Assembly (NCBI GenBank): GCA_015069525.1
Contig: SVIK01000028.1
Location: forward strand, 1 to 15,902
Direction: 5' to 3'
DNA from: Clostridiales bacterium
GTDB taxonomy: Bacteria; Bacillota; Clostridia; Christensenellales; Borkfalkiaceae
DNA length: 15,902 nucleotides
Below, one piece after another: positions 1 through 7,168 of this stretch. Positions within the stretch are counted from its first letter, which is position 1, and the number at the start of each line of letters is the position of its first letter. The position numbers and the translations under genes are program-made. The notes below the pieces were generated by a model, which did not search any database, was not told the DNA's origin, and saw only the letters and a list, made by a program, of their open reading frames with translations.

Positions 1-2
1 AC

Positions 3-2120
3 GAGGAAGAAGACGATTACGTAGATTATACCAAGATGACCTTGGAGGAGCAAGCAAACTACGAGGCGGAACGTGAAGAAAAACGCCTTGCGTCCCTTGC
101 CTCTGCGCCCGAGGGCAAAAAATCGCTTGCAATGGCAAGAGAGTGGGACTATATCATCAACCGTAAGGATAAGACGGTAGAGCTCACAGAAAGCGGGGCA
201 AGAAAGGCAGAAAGATTTTTCCATATCGACAACATTGCGGAAATCGAGCACGCCGATTTGAACCACCACATCCAACAAGCGCTCAAAGCGCACAAGCTTT
301 TCCACTTGAACGAGGAATATATCGTAAGCGACGGAGAAATCGTCATCGTTGACGAATTCACGGGGCGTTTGATGATAGGCCGTCGTTATTCGGACGGTTT
401 GCACCAAGCGATTGAAGCGAAGGAAGGGGTAGAGGTACGTAGCGAAAACAAGACGTACGCAACCATTACTTTCCAAAACTATTTCCGTTTGTATAAAAAG
501 CTTTCGGGCATGACGGGTACGGCAAAGACGGAAGAAGCGGAATTTAGAACGATTTATTCGCTCGACGTTGTGGAGATTCCTACTAACCGTCCCATCAAGC
601 GTGTCGATTTGCCCGATATGGTCTATTCCACGGTAAACGGCAAGAAACGCGCTATCGTAGAAGAAATTATGAAACGCCACGAAAGCGGACAACCGATTTT
701 GGTTGGTACTTCGTCGGTAGATAAATCGGAAGAAATCTCCCGTCTTTTGAAGAGAAACGGGGTAAAACACAATATCCTTAACGCAAAGAACCACGAACGC
801 GAAGCGGAAATCGTCGCGCAAGCAGGTCGTTTGAACGCCGTCACCATCTCCACCAACATGGCTGGTCGTGGTACGGATATTCTGCTCGGTGGCAACCCCG
901 AATATTTGGCGAAAAAACGCCTTCGTGAAGAGGGTGCAGAGCACGAGGATATCGAGCTTGCAATTAGTATGTACATCACGGACGTAAGCGACGAAATTAA
1001 AGCGCTCCGCGAAAGATACAAAAAGGTATACGAATATTACAAGAAGGAAACGGACGCGGAAAAGGAGCAAGTTATCGAAGCGGGTGGGCTTTGTATCATC
1101 GGTACGGAGCGTCACGAATCCCGTCGTATCGACAACCAGCTTAGAGGTCGTGCAGGTCGTCAAGGGGATATCGGTATGTCGGTATTCTATCTTTCGCTTG
1201 AAGACGAACTCGTTATGCGCTTCGGTGGCGAGCGTATGAAATCGTTGTACACCTTCTTCAAAATCGACGAAGACACGTGTTTGCAATCGCGTATGCTTTC
1301 CCGTGGTATTGAAAACGCACAACGCGCAATCGAGGGCAAGAACTTCGGTATCCGTAAGAACGTCCTTCAATACGACGACGTCATGAACAAGCAACGTATG
1401 GTTATGTACGAAGAACGTATGAACGTCCTTCGCGGTGGCAACGTACACGAACAAATCTTGAAATATATTCCCGATTACGTAGCGGAAACGCTTTCGTCGG
1501 CTGTCAACGTAGAAGACATGCCGGAGCTTTGGAACGAAGCGGAACTCAACACCGCACTCGAAGCGAAGGTATTGCCCGAGGGCACGAACTATATCACGAG
1601 AGAACGCCTTACCAAATGGGATTACGAGCTGGCGCTTAAAAAGATTTCGAAAAAGGTTGAAAAAGAATACGAGAGGAAGATTGAAGAGCTCAAAGAAATG
1701 GGCATCGATTTCTATGCGATGGAAAGAAGAGTTCTTCTTATGAACGTAGATAGAAATTGGATAGACCATATTGACGCGATGGACCAATTGCGTAAAGGTA
1801 TCAGCTTGCGTGCATACGGCCAAGTAGACCCGATTATTTCCTACAAGAAAGAGGGCTACGATATGTTCGACGAAATGATTGCGCGTATCCAACGCATGAC
1901 AATCAGCGTGCTTTTGAAAGCAAAAATAGAGGTGCGTCCTGCACCGGCGCCTGCGCAACCTGCAAAAGCGCCTGCGCAAGCCCCCACGGCAGAACAAAGA
2001 CAAGCAAGACCTTTCCGCCGTCAAATGCCCACGCCCATTACGCAAATGAATTCGTACAAAGAAGCGATGCAAAAGGCGCAGGCACAGCAAGCAAAAGCGG
2101 AAGATAATAAAACGGAATAA
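3..2120 (+). CDS. secA: Preprotein translocase ATPase SecA, 5'-truncated by the window edge
   Basis: ATPase motor that pushes preproteins through SecYEG at the cytoplasmic face of the membrane. The frame is open from base 3, so the N-terminal nucleotide-binding domain with the Walker motifs lies outside the window; 705 residues are visible. They show the end of the preprotein cross-linking region and return to NBD1 (VDEFTGRLMIGRRYSDGLHQ), the motif LSGMTGTAKTE, NBD2 with TNMAGRGTDILLGG and QLRGRAGRQGD, the helical scaffold (GIRKNVLQYDDVMNKQR) and the helical wing region (NWIDHIDAMDQLRKGI). Two oddities are seen. The visible start is a very acidic and charged stretch of about 50 residues ahead of the usual preprotein-binding sequence. 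The C-terminus is a Pro/Ala/Gln-rich tail that lacks the CxCxSGKK-type zinc-binding motif found in many SecA proteins. prfB follows 11 bases downstream, the common secA-prfB order. Confidence 0.98.
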   Translation, partial: EEEDDYVDYTKMTLEEQANYEAEREEKRLASLASAPEGKKSLAMAREWDYIINRKDKTVELTESGARKAERFFHIDNIAEIEHADLNHHIQQALKAHKLFHLNEEYIVSDGEIVIVDEFTGRLMIGRRYSDGLHQAIEAKEGVEVRSENKTYATITFQNYFRLYKKLSGMTGTAKTEEAEFRTIYSLDVVEIPTNRPIKRVDLPDMVYSTVNGKKRAIVEEIMKRHESGQPILVGTSSVDKSEEISRLLKRNGVKHNILNAKNHEREAEIVAQAGRLNAVTISTNMAGRGTDILLGGNPEYLAKKRLREEGAEHEDIELAISMYITDVSDEIKALRERYKKVYEYYKKETDAEKEQVIEAGGLCIIGTERHESRRIDNQLRGRAGRQGDIGMSVFYLSLEDELVMRFGGERMKSLYTFFKIDEDTCLQSRMLSRGIENAQRAIEGKNFGIRKNVLQYDDVMNKQRMVMYEERMNVLRGGNVHEQILKYIPDYVAETLSSAVNVEDMPELWNEAELNTALEAKVLPEGTNYITRERLTKWDYELALKKISKKVEKEYERKIEELKEMGIDFYAMERRVLLMNVDRNWIDHIDAMDQLRKGISLRAYGQVDPIISYKKEGYDMFDEMIARIQRMTISVLLKAKIEVRPAPAPAQPAKAPAQAPTAEQRQARPFRRQMPTPITQMNSYKEAMQKAQAQQAKAEDNKTE

Positions 2121-2131
2121 CGGAAAAAGGT

Positions 2132-3229
2132 ATGTTTAAAGCAGACGATTACAGATTAAAAATTCAATCCATGCGCGAAGTCCTTAAAGAAGCGGAATAC
2201 GCTTTGGATATCGAGCATTTACGCCCCCGCCTTGCGGAGCTTGAAAAAGAGCAAGAGAGCCCCGACGTTTGGCAAGATTTGGAAAAATCCACCAAAATTG
2301 GCAGAGAGATTGCGGGTATTCGCAACAAAATTACCGCATACGACGCAGGGGATACGGCGCTCAAAGATGCGGAAGACGTCGTGGACCTTATCGAAGAAAC
2401 GGAAGATGAGAGCTTGATTGCCGAGTTGGACGAAATGCTTGTTTTGGCGGAAAAGGATATCGAAGATATGCGTATCCGCGCCATTTTGAAAGGGCCGTAC
2501 GATAACCACAACGCCATGCTCACGTTGCACGCTGGCGCAGGCGGTACGGAGGCTTGCGATTGGTGTCAAATGCTTTATCGTATGTACTGTCGCTATTGTG
2601 AAAAGATGGGCTTTAAGGTATACGAGCTGGATAGAGAAGCAGGCGACGGTGCAGGGTTTAAGAGCGTTGATTTCAGGGTAGAGGGAGAAAATGCCTACGG
2701 GTATTTGAAAGCGGAAATGGGCGTACACCGCCTTGTCCGTATTTCGCCCTTTGACGCCAATAAACGCCGTCAAACCTCTTTTTGCTCGCTCGAAGTTATG
2801 CCCGAGGTCGAGGACGATAACGAAGTGGAAATCAACGACGACGATATTCGTATCGACATTTACCACTCTGGTGGGGCAGGCGGGCAAAACGTCAACAAGG
2901 TCGCTTCGGCGGTACGTATCACCCACTTCCCGACGGGTATCGTAGTACAATGCCAAAACGAGCGTTCGCAACTGCAAAACAAAGCGATGTGTTTTAACAT
3001 GTTGCGTTCGAAGCTTCTTGAAAAGAAGATAGAGCAACGCCAAGCGGAAGCGCAAGCGATGAAAGGGGACGTAAAGAAAATCGAATGGGGCGCGCAAATC
3101 CGTTCCTACGTATTTTGTCCTTATACGATGGCGAAGGACCACCGCACGGGCTATGAAAAAGGCGACGTGCAAGCGGTTATGGACGGGGATATTCACGGCT
3201 TCGTTATCGACTATTTGAAAAAAGCATAA
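2132..3229 (+). CDS. prfB: Peptide chain release factor 2 (RF2)
   Basis: Class I release factor that reads UGA and UAA stop codons and triggers peptidyl-tRNA hydrolysis on the ribosome. The 365-residue length is normal. The SPF tripeptide typical of RF2 stop-codon recognition is at residues 205-207 and the catalytic GGQ is at 250-252, in HSGGAGGQNVNKVASAV. The N-terminal coiled region (EHLRPRLAELEKEQESPDVW) reads straight through in one frame, so the programmed +1 frameshift at an in-frame UGA near codon 25, used by many bacteria for autoregulation, is absent. The start at 2132 has a weak purine-rich site directly upstream (GGAAAAAGG), and secA is 11 bases upstream, so cotranscription or translational coupling is likely. 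Confidence 0.97.
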   Translation: MFKADDYRLKIQSMREVLKEAEYALDIEHLRPRLAELEKEQESPDVWQDLEKSTKIGREIAGIRNKITAYDAGDTALKDAEDVVDLIEETEDESLIAELDEMLVLAEKDIEDMRIRAILKGPYDNHNAMLTLHAGAGGTEACDWCQMLYRMYCRYCEKMGFKVYELDREAGDGAGFKSVDFRVEGENAYGYLKAEMGVHRLVRISPFDANKRRQTSFCSLEVMPEVEDDNEVEINDDDIRIDIYHSGGAGGQNVNKVASAVRITHFPTGIVVQCQNERSQLQNKAMCFNMLRSKLLEKKIEQRQAEAQAMKGDVKKIEWGAQIRSYVFCPYTMAKDHRTGYEKGDVQAVMDGDIHGFVIDYLKKA

Positions 3230-3231
3230 GA

Positions 3232-3258
3232 AAAAGAGAGGTATTACGCCTCTCTTTT
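3232..3258 (+). terminator. Hairpin between prfB and tsaD, possible terminator
   Basis: Arms AAAGAGAGG (3233-3241) and CCTCTCTTT (3249-3257) form a perfect 9-bp stem around a 7-base loop just after the prfB stop codon. The trailing T-tract is short and partly used in the stem. It may act as a leaky terminator or an mRNA end-stabiliser, letting some transcription continue into tsaD, which starts only 15 bases later. Confidence 0.55.
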
Positions 3259-3273
3259 ATGAAAAGGTAGCAT

Positions 3274-4341
3274 ATGTATTCACCCATTGCGGATAAAAAG
3301 AAAAATCCGATTATTCTCGGCATAGAAAGCTCTTGCGACGAAACGGCGGCGGCGGTTATCCGTGGCCGTGAAGTGCTTTCTAACGAAATTGCCTCGTCGG
3401 CGGATATACAGGCGTTGTACGGGGGCGTAGTCCCCGAAATTGCTTCTCGCGCGCACACGGACGCAATTGCAAAAGTGGTGGAAAAAGCGGTAAAAAACGC
3501 AGGGATAACGTACGAGGATATCGACGCGGTAGCCGTCACGTACGGGGCAGGGCTTTTGGGCGCGCTCCTCGTTGGGGTATCGTTTGCCAAAGCGTTTGCC
3601 TTTGCGCTGAATAAACCGCTTATTGCCGTCAACCATATTCGTGGACATTTATCGGCGGCGTACTTACACGAGCCCTCCTTAAAGCCTCCCTTCGTCACGT
3701 TGCTCGCAAGCGGTGGACATACGGCGGTACTGTATACCAAAACGGAGGCGGAGTTTGAAATTTTAGGCGCAACGCTTGACGACGCCGTAGGCGAAGCGTT
3801 TGATAAAGTGGCAAGAGTGTTGGGTTTGAAATATCCTGGCGGGCCGAACATTGAAAAGCTTGCCCAAGAGGGTAAAGCGGTTATCCCTATGCCCAAGATG
3901 TTGAAGGGCGCAGGTGGATACAATTTTTCGTATAGCGGATTAAAGACGGCGGTCATCAATTACTGCCACACAAAGGAGCAAAAGGGCGAAGCGTATAACA
4001 AAGCGGACGTTGCGTGTTCTTTCCAAAGCTCTGCTTTGGACGTGCTCGTAGAAAAGACGGTTATGGGCGCGAAAGAGAAAAACGTTTCATGCGTGACGGC
4101 TGGCGGAGGCGTCGTTGCCAACGGCTATTTGCGCGAGGCGTTAAAAAAAGCTTGCGATAAGGCGGGGTTAAAGCTCGTTTTGCCCGAGAAACGTTATTGT
4201 ACGGACAACGCGGCAATGATAGCGTCGGAGGGGTTAGTGCAATACAATCTTGGTAATTTTGCGGAAATGACGCTCAACGCCAAGGCGTCTATTCCCTTGT
4301 CGGCAACCCTTTCCACTCCGCAAAATACGATAAGGAAATAG
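3274..4341 (+). CDS. tsaD: tRNA N6-adenosine threonylcarbamoyltransferase TsaD
   Basis: Transfers threonylcarbamoyl from threonylcarbamoyl-AMP to A37 of ANN-decoding tRNAs (t6A), working in the cytoplasm with TsaB and TsaE, neither of which is in this window. The 355-residue length is usual. ASKHA-fold motifs are GIESSCDETAAAV (16-28), the metal-ligand pair H121 and H125 in NHIRGHLSA, ASGGHT (145-150), YSGLKTAV (220-227) and the metal-ligand Asp311 in DNAAMIASEG. The start is preceded by AAGGTAG with sensible spacing. The next gene begins 10 bases after the stop, so a tsaD-permease transcript is likely. The older name is gcp/ygjD. Confidence 0.97.
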   Translation: MYSPIADKKKNPIILGIESSCDETAAAVIRGREVLSNEIASSADIQALYGGVVPEIASRAHTDAIAKVVEKAVKNAGITYEDIDAVAVTYGAGLLGALLVGVSFAKAFAFALNKPLIAVNHIRGHLSAAYLHEPSLKPPFVTLLASGGHTAVLYTKTEAEFEILGATLDDAVGEAFDKVARVLGLKYPGGPNIEKLAQEGKAVIPMPKMLKGAGGYNFSYSGLKTAVINYCHTKEQKGEAYNKADVACSFQSSALDVLVEKTVMGAKEKNVSCVTAGGGVVANGYLREALKKACDKAGLKLVLPEKRYCTDNAAMIASEGLVQYNLGNFAEMTLNAKASIPLSATLSTPQNTIRK

Positions 4342-4351
4342 GGCGGGAATA

Positions 4352-5293
4352 ATGGAACGGTTTTGGGAATTTTTATTGCACGCCTTACAAGATACTTGGC
4401 CACTTTTGCCTTGGGTGTTGCTCATATACGTTTTAATCGAGCTTTTGGAAAGCAAGACGAAATTGCAAAACAGCAACCGATTTAGCGGTAAATTAGGCCC
4501 GCTTGTCGGGTCTGCGACGGGGTTAATCCCCCAATGCGGTTTTTCCGTTATGGCGGCAAAGCTGTTCGAAAAGAAATTCATCACCGTCGGCACGTTGGTA
4601 GCTATTTTCTTTTCCACGAGCGACGAAGCGTTTATCATCTTGCTCTCGGACGGAGTCGGCGCAAAATGGGTATTGCCCACGCTGGGGGTAAAGATAGTCG
4701 TATCCGTTGTCATAGGATACGGTGCGGATTTGTTTTTAAAGTGGTGCGGACATAGGCAAGTATGCGTTGAACGGATAGAAATGCCCGAAAAAACGCCGAA
4801 AACCACGCACGACGTATTCATGGCGAGATACGCGGAAGAACAGACGGTAGAGGACGTTTGCGCGTGCGGAAAGGAGCACGGCGACAGCGCTTGGAAGAAA
4901 TACCTTCTTTCCCCGCTTATGCACACGCTATTGGTGGCGGTGTTCATTTTCCTTGTCAACTTTGCCTTGACGGCAATTATCCATACGGTAGGCGAAGTGA
5001 CGTTTGCCTCCTTTATGGAACGCAACCGTTATTTACAACCGCTTGTCACGTGCGGTATCGGTCTTATTCCCAACTGTGCGTCGAGCGTCGTCATTACGGA
5101 AACGTTTTTGGGCGGTGGTATTACGTTCGGCTCGTTTGTAGCGGGGCTTTGCGCCAATGCAGGCATGGGTTTCGTCGTGCTCTTGAAAAACACGCGTAAA
5201 TGGAAGAGAAACGTGCTTTTAATCGTATGCACGTACGTCGTAGCCGTTGTTATCGGTTTGCTTTTTAATTTGATTTTGCCGATTACGGCTTAA
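4352..5293 (+). CDS. Putative heavy-metal exporter-like permease (ArsP_2 / 10TM type)
   Basis: Integral membrane protein of 313 residues with two homologous halves. Residues 48-66 (LGPLVGSATGLIPQCGFSV) and 228-246 (LQPLVTCGIGLIPNCASSV) align at an offset of exactly 180, so a Pro-x-Cys motif is repeated (P60/C62, P240/C242). This duplicated cysteine signature matches what I know of the putative 10TM heavy-metal exporter family, but the substrate is not established from sequence. Between the halves a soluble loop (about 131-183) is rich in Cys and His (CGH, Cys138, CACGKEH), a plausible metal-binding segment. The gene has a good ribosome site (GGGCGGG) and sits 10 bases after tsaD and 54 bases before the sigma-regulator operon. 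Family call fairly sure, substrate unknown. Confidence 0.75.
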   Translation: MERFWEFLLHALQDTWPLLPWVLLIYVLIELLESKTKLQNSNRFSGKLGPLVGSATGLIPQCGFSVMAAKLFEKKFITVGTLVAIFFSTSDEAFIILLSDGVGAKWVLPTLGVKIVVSVVIGYGADLFLKWCGHRQVCVERIEMPEKTPKTTHDVFMARYAEEQTVEDVCACGKEHGDSAWKKYLLSPLMHTLLVAVFIFLVNFALTAIIHTVGEVTFASFMERNRYLQPLVTCGIGLIPNCASSVVITETFLGGGITFGSFVAGLCANAGMGFVVLLKNTRKWKRNVLLIVCTYVVAVVIGLLFNLILPITA

Positions 5294-5347
5294 AAGCGAA
5301 AAAATTGCGTTATAAATAGTTATAGAAAACTTTTTGGAGTAATAGCC

Positions 5348-5656
5348 ATGGAAGAAGTAAAAATTGTCGGTATTACCGACGGAAAATTGCAAATCACGCT
5401 CGCAGGGGATATCGATTTGGGGAACGCGGAAGCGTTCTTCGACGCGGTTATGAGTGCCTATCAAGCAACGCCTGCGGATATCGTGTTCAACTGTGAAAAC
5501 TTGAATTTTATCGATAGCACGACGCTCGGCACGTTCGTTAAAATTTTGAAAACGTTAAAGACGGACGGAAAGAGTATGCGCCTTATAGGGATGCAAGCAA
5601 AGATTAAGAAGCTGTTCTTGATTTGTTCGCTCGATAAAATTATGGAGATTGCGTGA
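5348..5656 (+). CDS. STAS-domain anti-sigma factor antagonist (SpoIIAA/RsbV-like)
   Basis: Single STAS domain, 102 residues, the usual size for anti-anti-sigma factors that free a sigma factor by binding its anti-sigma kinase when unphosphorylated. The phosphorylation loop is FIDSTTLG, with Asp56-Ser57-Thr58; Ser57 or Thr58 would be the phosphoacceptor. The family consensus is D-S-S/T-G-L-G, so the first Gly is replaced by Thr59 here. The start has GGAG at 5336-5339, 8 bases upstream. It is the first gene of a tightly packed set (antagonist, RsbW-like, sigma, HATPase). The 54 bases upstream are AT-rich, but no convincing promoter could be picked, so it could also be read from the tsaD-permease transcript. 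Confidence 0.9.
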   Translation: MEEVKIVGITDGKLQITLAGDIDLGNAEAFFDAVMSAYQATPADIVFNCENLNFIDSTTLGTFVKILKTLKTDGKSMRLIGMQAKIKKLFLICSLDKIMEIA

Positions 5657-5657
5657 T

Positions 5658-6014
5658 ATGGAAAAATTTTCGGTATCCTTGCCTTTAACGGGCGAATATC
5701 TCACGACGGTACGCCTTACGGTAGGCGGACTTTGTTCTCTTGTCGGCTTCGACGTGGACACGGCGGAAGATTATAAGGTATGCGTGACGGAGAGCTTGCT
5801 CATCTTAAAACGCAACGGATTTTTGTATGCTTCGCTCGATTTCACGGTGGGCGAAACGCTTTCCTGCGCCGTTTGCGGTACGGAAAAGGGCGGGGAAAAA
5901 GAGGATAGCATGGAAGACGACATTTCCCGCGCACTTTTGTCAGCGCTCGTTGGGAACGTAGAATTTGTACAAGGCGTGGACGGCAACGTCGAGAAAATCG
6001 TATTTGAAGGCTAA
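5658..6014 (+). CDS. Degenerate RsbW/SpoIIAB-like anti-sigma protein lacking ATP-site motifs
   Basis: 118 residues. Residues 8-55 follow the N-terminal half of RsbW closely (LPLTGEYLTTVRLTVGGL, then GFDVDTAEDYKVCVTES), the region with the EYxxxxRLTxxG signature. The Bergerat ATP site is not conserved: in the N-box Glu45 remains, but the expected Asn (position 49) is Ile and the expected His (position 53) is Asn. The DxGxG box reads GTEKG and no glycine box follows. It therefore looks like a non-kinase relative that may bind sigma or the STAS protein. I chose the ATG at 5658, one base after the upstream stop, because GGAG (5644-5647) sits at good distance; a TTG at 5649 is possible. Homology is by eye; function inferred. 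Confidence 0.75.
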   Translation: MEKFSVSLPLTGEYLTTVRLTVGGLCSLVGFDVDTAEDYKVCVTESLLILKRNGFLYASLDFTVGETLSCAVCGTEKGGEKEDSMEDDISRALLSALVGNVEFVQGVDGNVEKIVFEG

Positions 6015-6016
6015 CT

Positions 6017-6754
6017 ATGGCGGAAGAGAAGGCAACCGAGCTTTTTAAGCTCTACAAAGAGAGCGGTGATATCCGTATTCGAAACGAAATCGCCGAAAAA
6101 TATCTCTACATAGCCGATATTCTCGCGAAAAAATTCGTGGGGCGTGGGGTGGAATACGACGATTTAAAACAAGTCGCCTCGTATGCGCTTTTGCGTGGAA
6201 TCGACCGTTTCGACCCCGATTTAGGCATGCAGTTCACGACGTTTATCACGCCAACGATTACGGGCGAGATAAAAAACTATTTCCGTGACAAATCGCGTCT
6301 GGTCAAGCTCCCTCGAAAGCTTAGCGAAATAAGCGTATCCGCGCGTAAATTCTCTACCGAATACGAGATAGAACACGGTGTAAAACCCTCCGTGCGAGAA
6401 ATTGCCAAAGGGCTTTCGCTTGCGGAAGAAGAGGTGGTAAAAGCGTTAGAAATCGGTGGTGTCGTTTCCTTGGATAAAATGGCGAAATCGGAGGACGGGG
6501 AAAACGAAGGCACGCTGTATTCGTTGCTTGCGGACGGTGAGGATAAGTACGAAAGGTTCGAATTAAAGGAAACGTTGCTTGCGGAAATGCAGGATTTTAC
6601 GGACACGGAAAAGAAACTGTTAAAATACCGCTACGTAGACGAACTTTCGCAAAGCGAAACGGCAACGAAATTGGGGGTATCGCAAATGTTCGTATCCCGT
6701 ATGGAAAGGAAATTATTGTTAAGATTGAAAGATAGATTACAAGGTTTGGTGTAA
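6017..6754 (+). CDS. RNA polymerase sigma factor of the SigB/SigF/SigG type
   Basis: Group 3 sigma-70 factor, 245 residues, of the family that controls general stress or forespore genes in Bacillota. Region 2 spans about residues 15-92, with the core-binding and -10 recognition segment FDPDLGMQFTTFITPTI and GEIKNYFRDK. Region 3 lies around 98-152 (VKLPRKLSEI, PSVREIAKGL). Region 4 (about 186-240) has the -35 recognition helix-turn-helix LSQSETATKLGVSQMFVSR. It begins 2 bases after the RsbW-like gene and ends 6 bases before the second HATPase, so its control by neighbouring regulators is very likely. Whether it is a stress or sporulation factor cannot be told; no sporulation gene is visible nearby. 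Confidence 0.93.
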   Translation: MAEEKATELFKLYKESGDIRIRNEIAEKYLYIADILAKKFVGRGVEYDDLKQVASYALLRGIDRFDPDLGMQFTTFITPTITGEIKNYFRDKSRLVKLPRKLSEISVSARKFSTEYEIEHGVKPSVREIAKGLSLAEEEVVKALEIGGVVSLDKMAKSEDGENEGTLYSLLADGEDKYERFELKETLLAEMQDFTDTEKKLLKYRYVDELSQSETATKLGVSQMFVSRMERKLLLRLKDRLQGLV

Positions 6755-6760
6755 AGGCGT

Positions 6761-7120
6761 ATGGAATTCGAGATTAAAGACAAGGAAACGATGCAAGAAT
6801 CGATTGCCGATTTTTGCCGTTTTTTGTCCGATTTCGGGTTGAGCGCAGAAAACGTTTTCGATTGTCGGCTTGTAGCAACCGAACTTATCGGCAACGTCTT
6901 GCGCCACGCGCACGGCAGGGCGAGCTTGAAAGGGAATATAGAGGAAGGCTTCGTGCATCTTATCGTATTTTCCTCCGCCCCGTTTATCCCCCCTCAAAAA
7001 TCGACCTGTTCGGACGTATACGCAGAAAACGGTAGAGGATTATTCCTCGTGGATAACGTCTGCTACGAGCGTACAATCACCCCCGACGGTGGCATTTTGG
7101 TTAAGATAAAAATTCAATAA
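6761..7120 (+). CDS. Small GHKL-type ATPase, probable anti-sigma factor (HATPase_c_2)
   Basis: 119 residues with the fold signature of RsbW/SpoIIAB-type serine kinases. The N-box is intact in TELIGNVLRHAHG (Glu41, Asn45, His49) and a glycine box is present in NGRGLFLVDNV (Gly91, Gly93). The G1 box that normally carries the adenine-contacting Asp (DxGxG) reads SSAPFIPP, so nucleotide binding may be altered. It lacks the EYxxxxRLT signature seen in the other RsbW-like protein of the operon. It is placed last, 6 bases after the sigma gene, with only a weak AAAGG upstream, suggesting coupled translation. Most likely role: anti-sigma factor or switch kinase for the sigma factor and STAS protein here. 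Confidence 0.8.
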   Translation: MEFEIKDKETMQESIADFCRFLSDFGLSAENVFDCRLVATELIGNVLRHAHGRASLKGNIEEGFVHLIVFSSAPFIPPQKSTCSDVYAENGRGLFLVDNVCYERTITPDGGILVKIKIQ

Positions 7121-7133
7121 AAAGAAAGCAAAC

Positions 7134-7167
7134 AAAAAAAGAACTGACAAATCGTCAGTTCTTTTTT
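7134..7167. terminator. Bidirectional intrinsic terminator
   Basis: GAACTGAC (7141-7148) and GTCAGTTC (7154-7161) form a perfect 8-bp stem with a 5-base loop, flanked by A7 upstream and T6 downstream. It separates the plus-strand sigma operon from the convergent minus-strand lipoprotein gene and has a usable U-tract in both directions. Confidence 0.92.
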
Positions 7168-7168
7168 A

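Noticed and set aside
2219..3196. Long open frame antisense to prfB
   Set aside because: It mirrors prfB codon structure, has no ribosome site, and its translation is low in hydrophobic-core pattern; a shadow of a well-identified gene.
3204..5025. Open frames antisense to tsaD and the permease
   Set aside because: Same reason: they lie opposite clearly recognised genes and have no promoter or ribosome site.
5294..5347. Promoter for the STAS-sigma operon (TTGCGT, TATAAA, TATAGA)
   Set aside because: AT-rich -10-like words are present, but none has a matching -35 at 16-18 bases, so no promoter is called.
5649..5657. TTG start for the RsbW-like gene, overlapping the STAS stop
   Set aside because: The ATG at 5658 has a better placed GGAG and matches the RsbW N-terminus; TTG adds only three residues.
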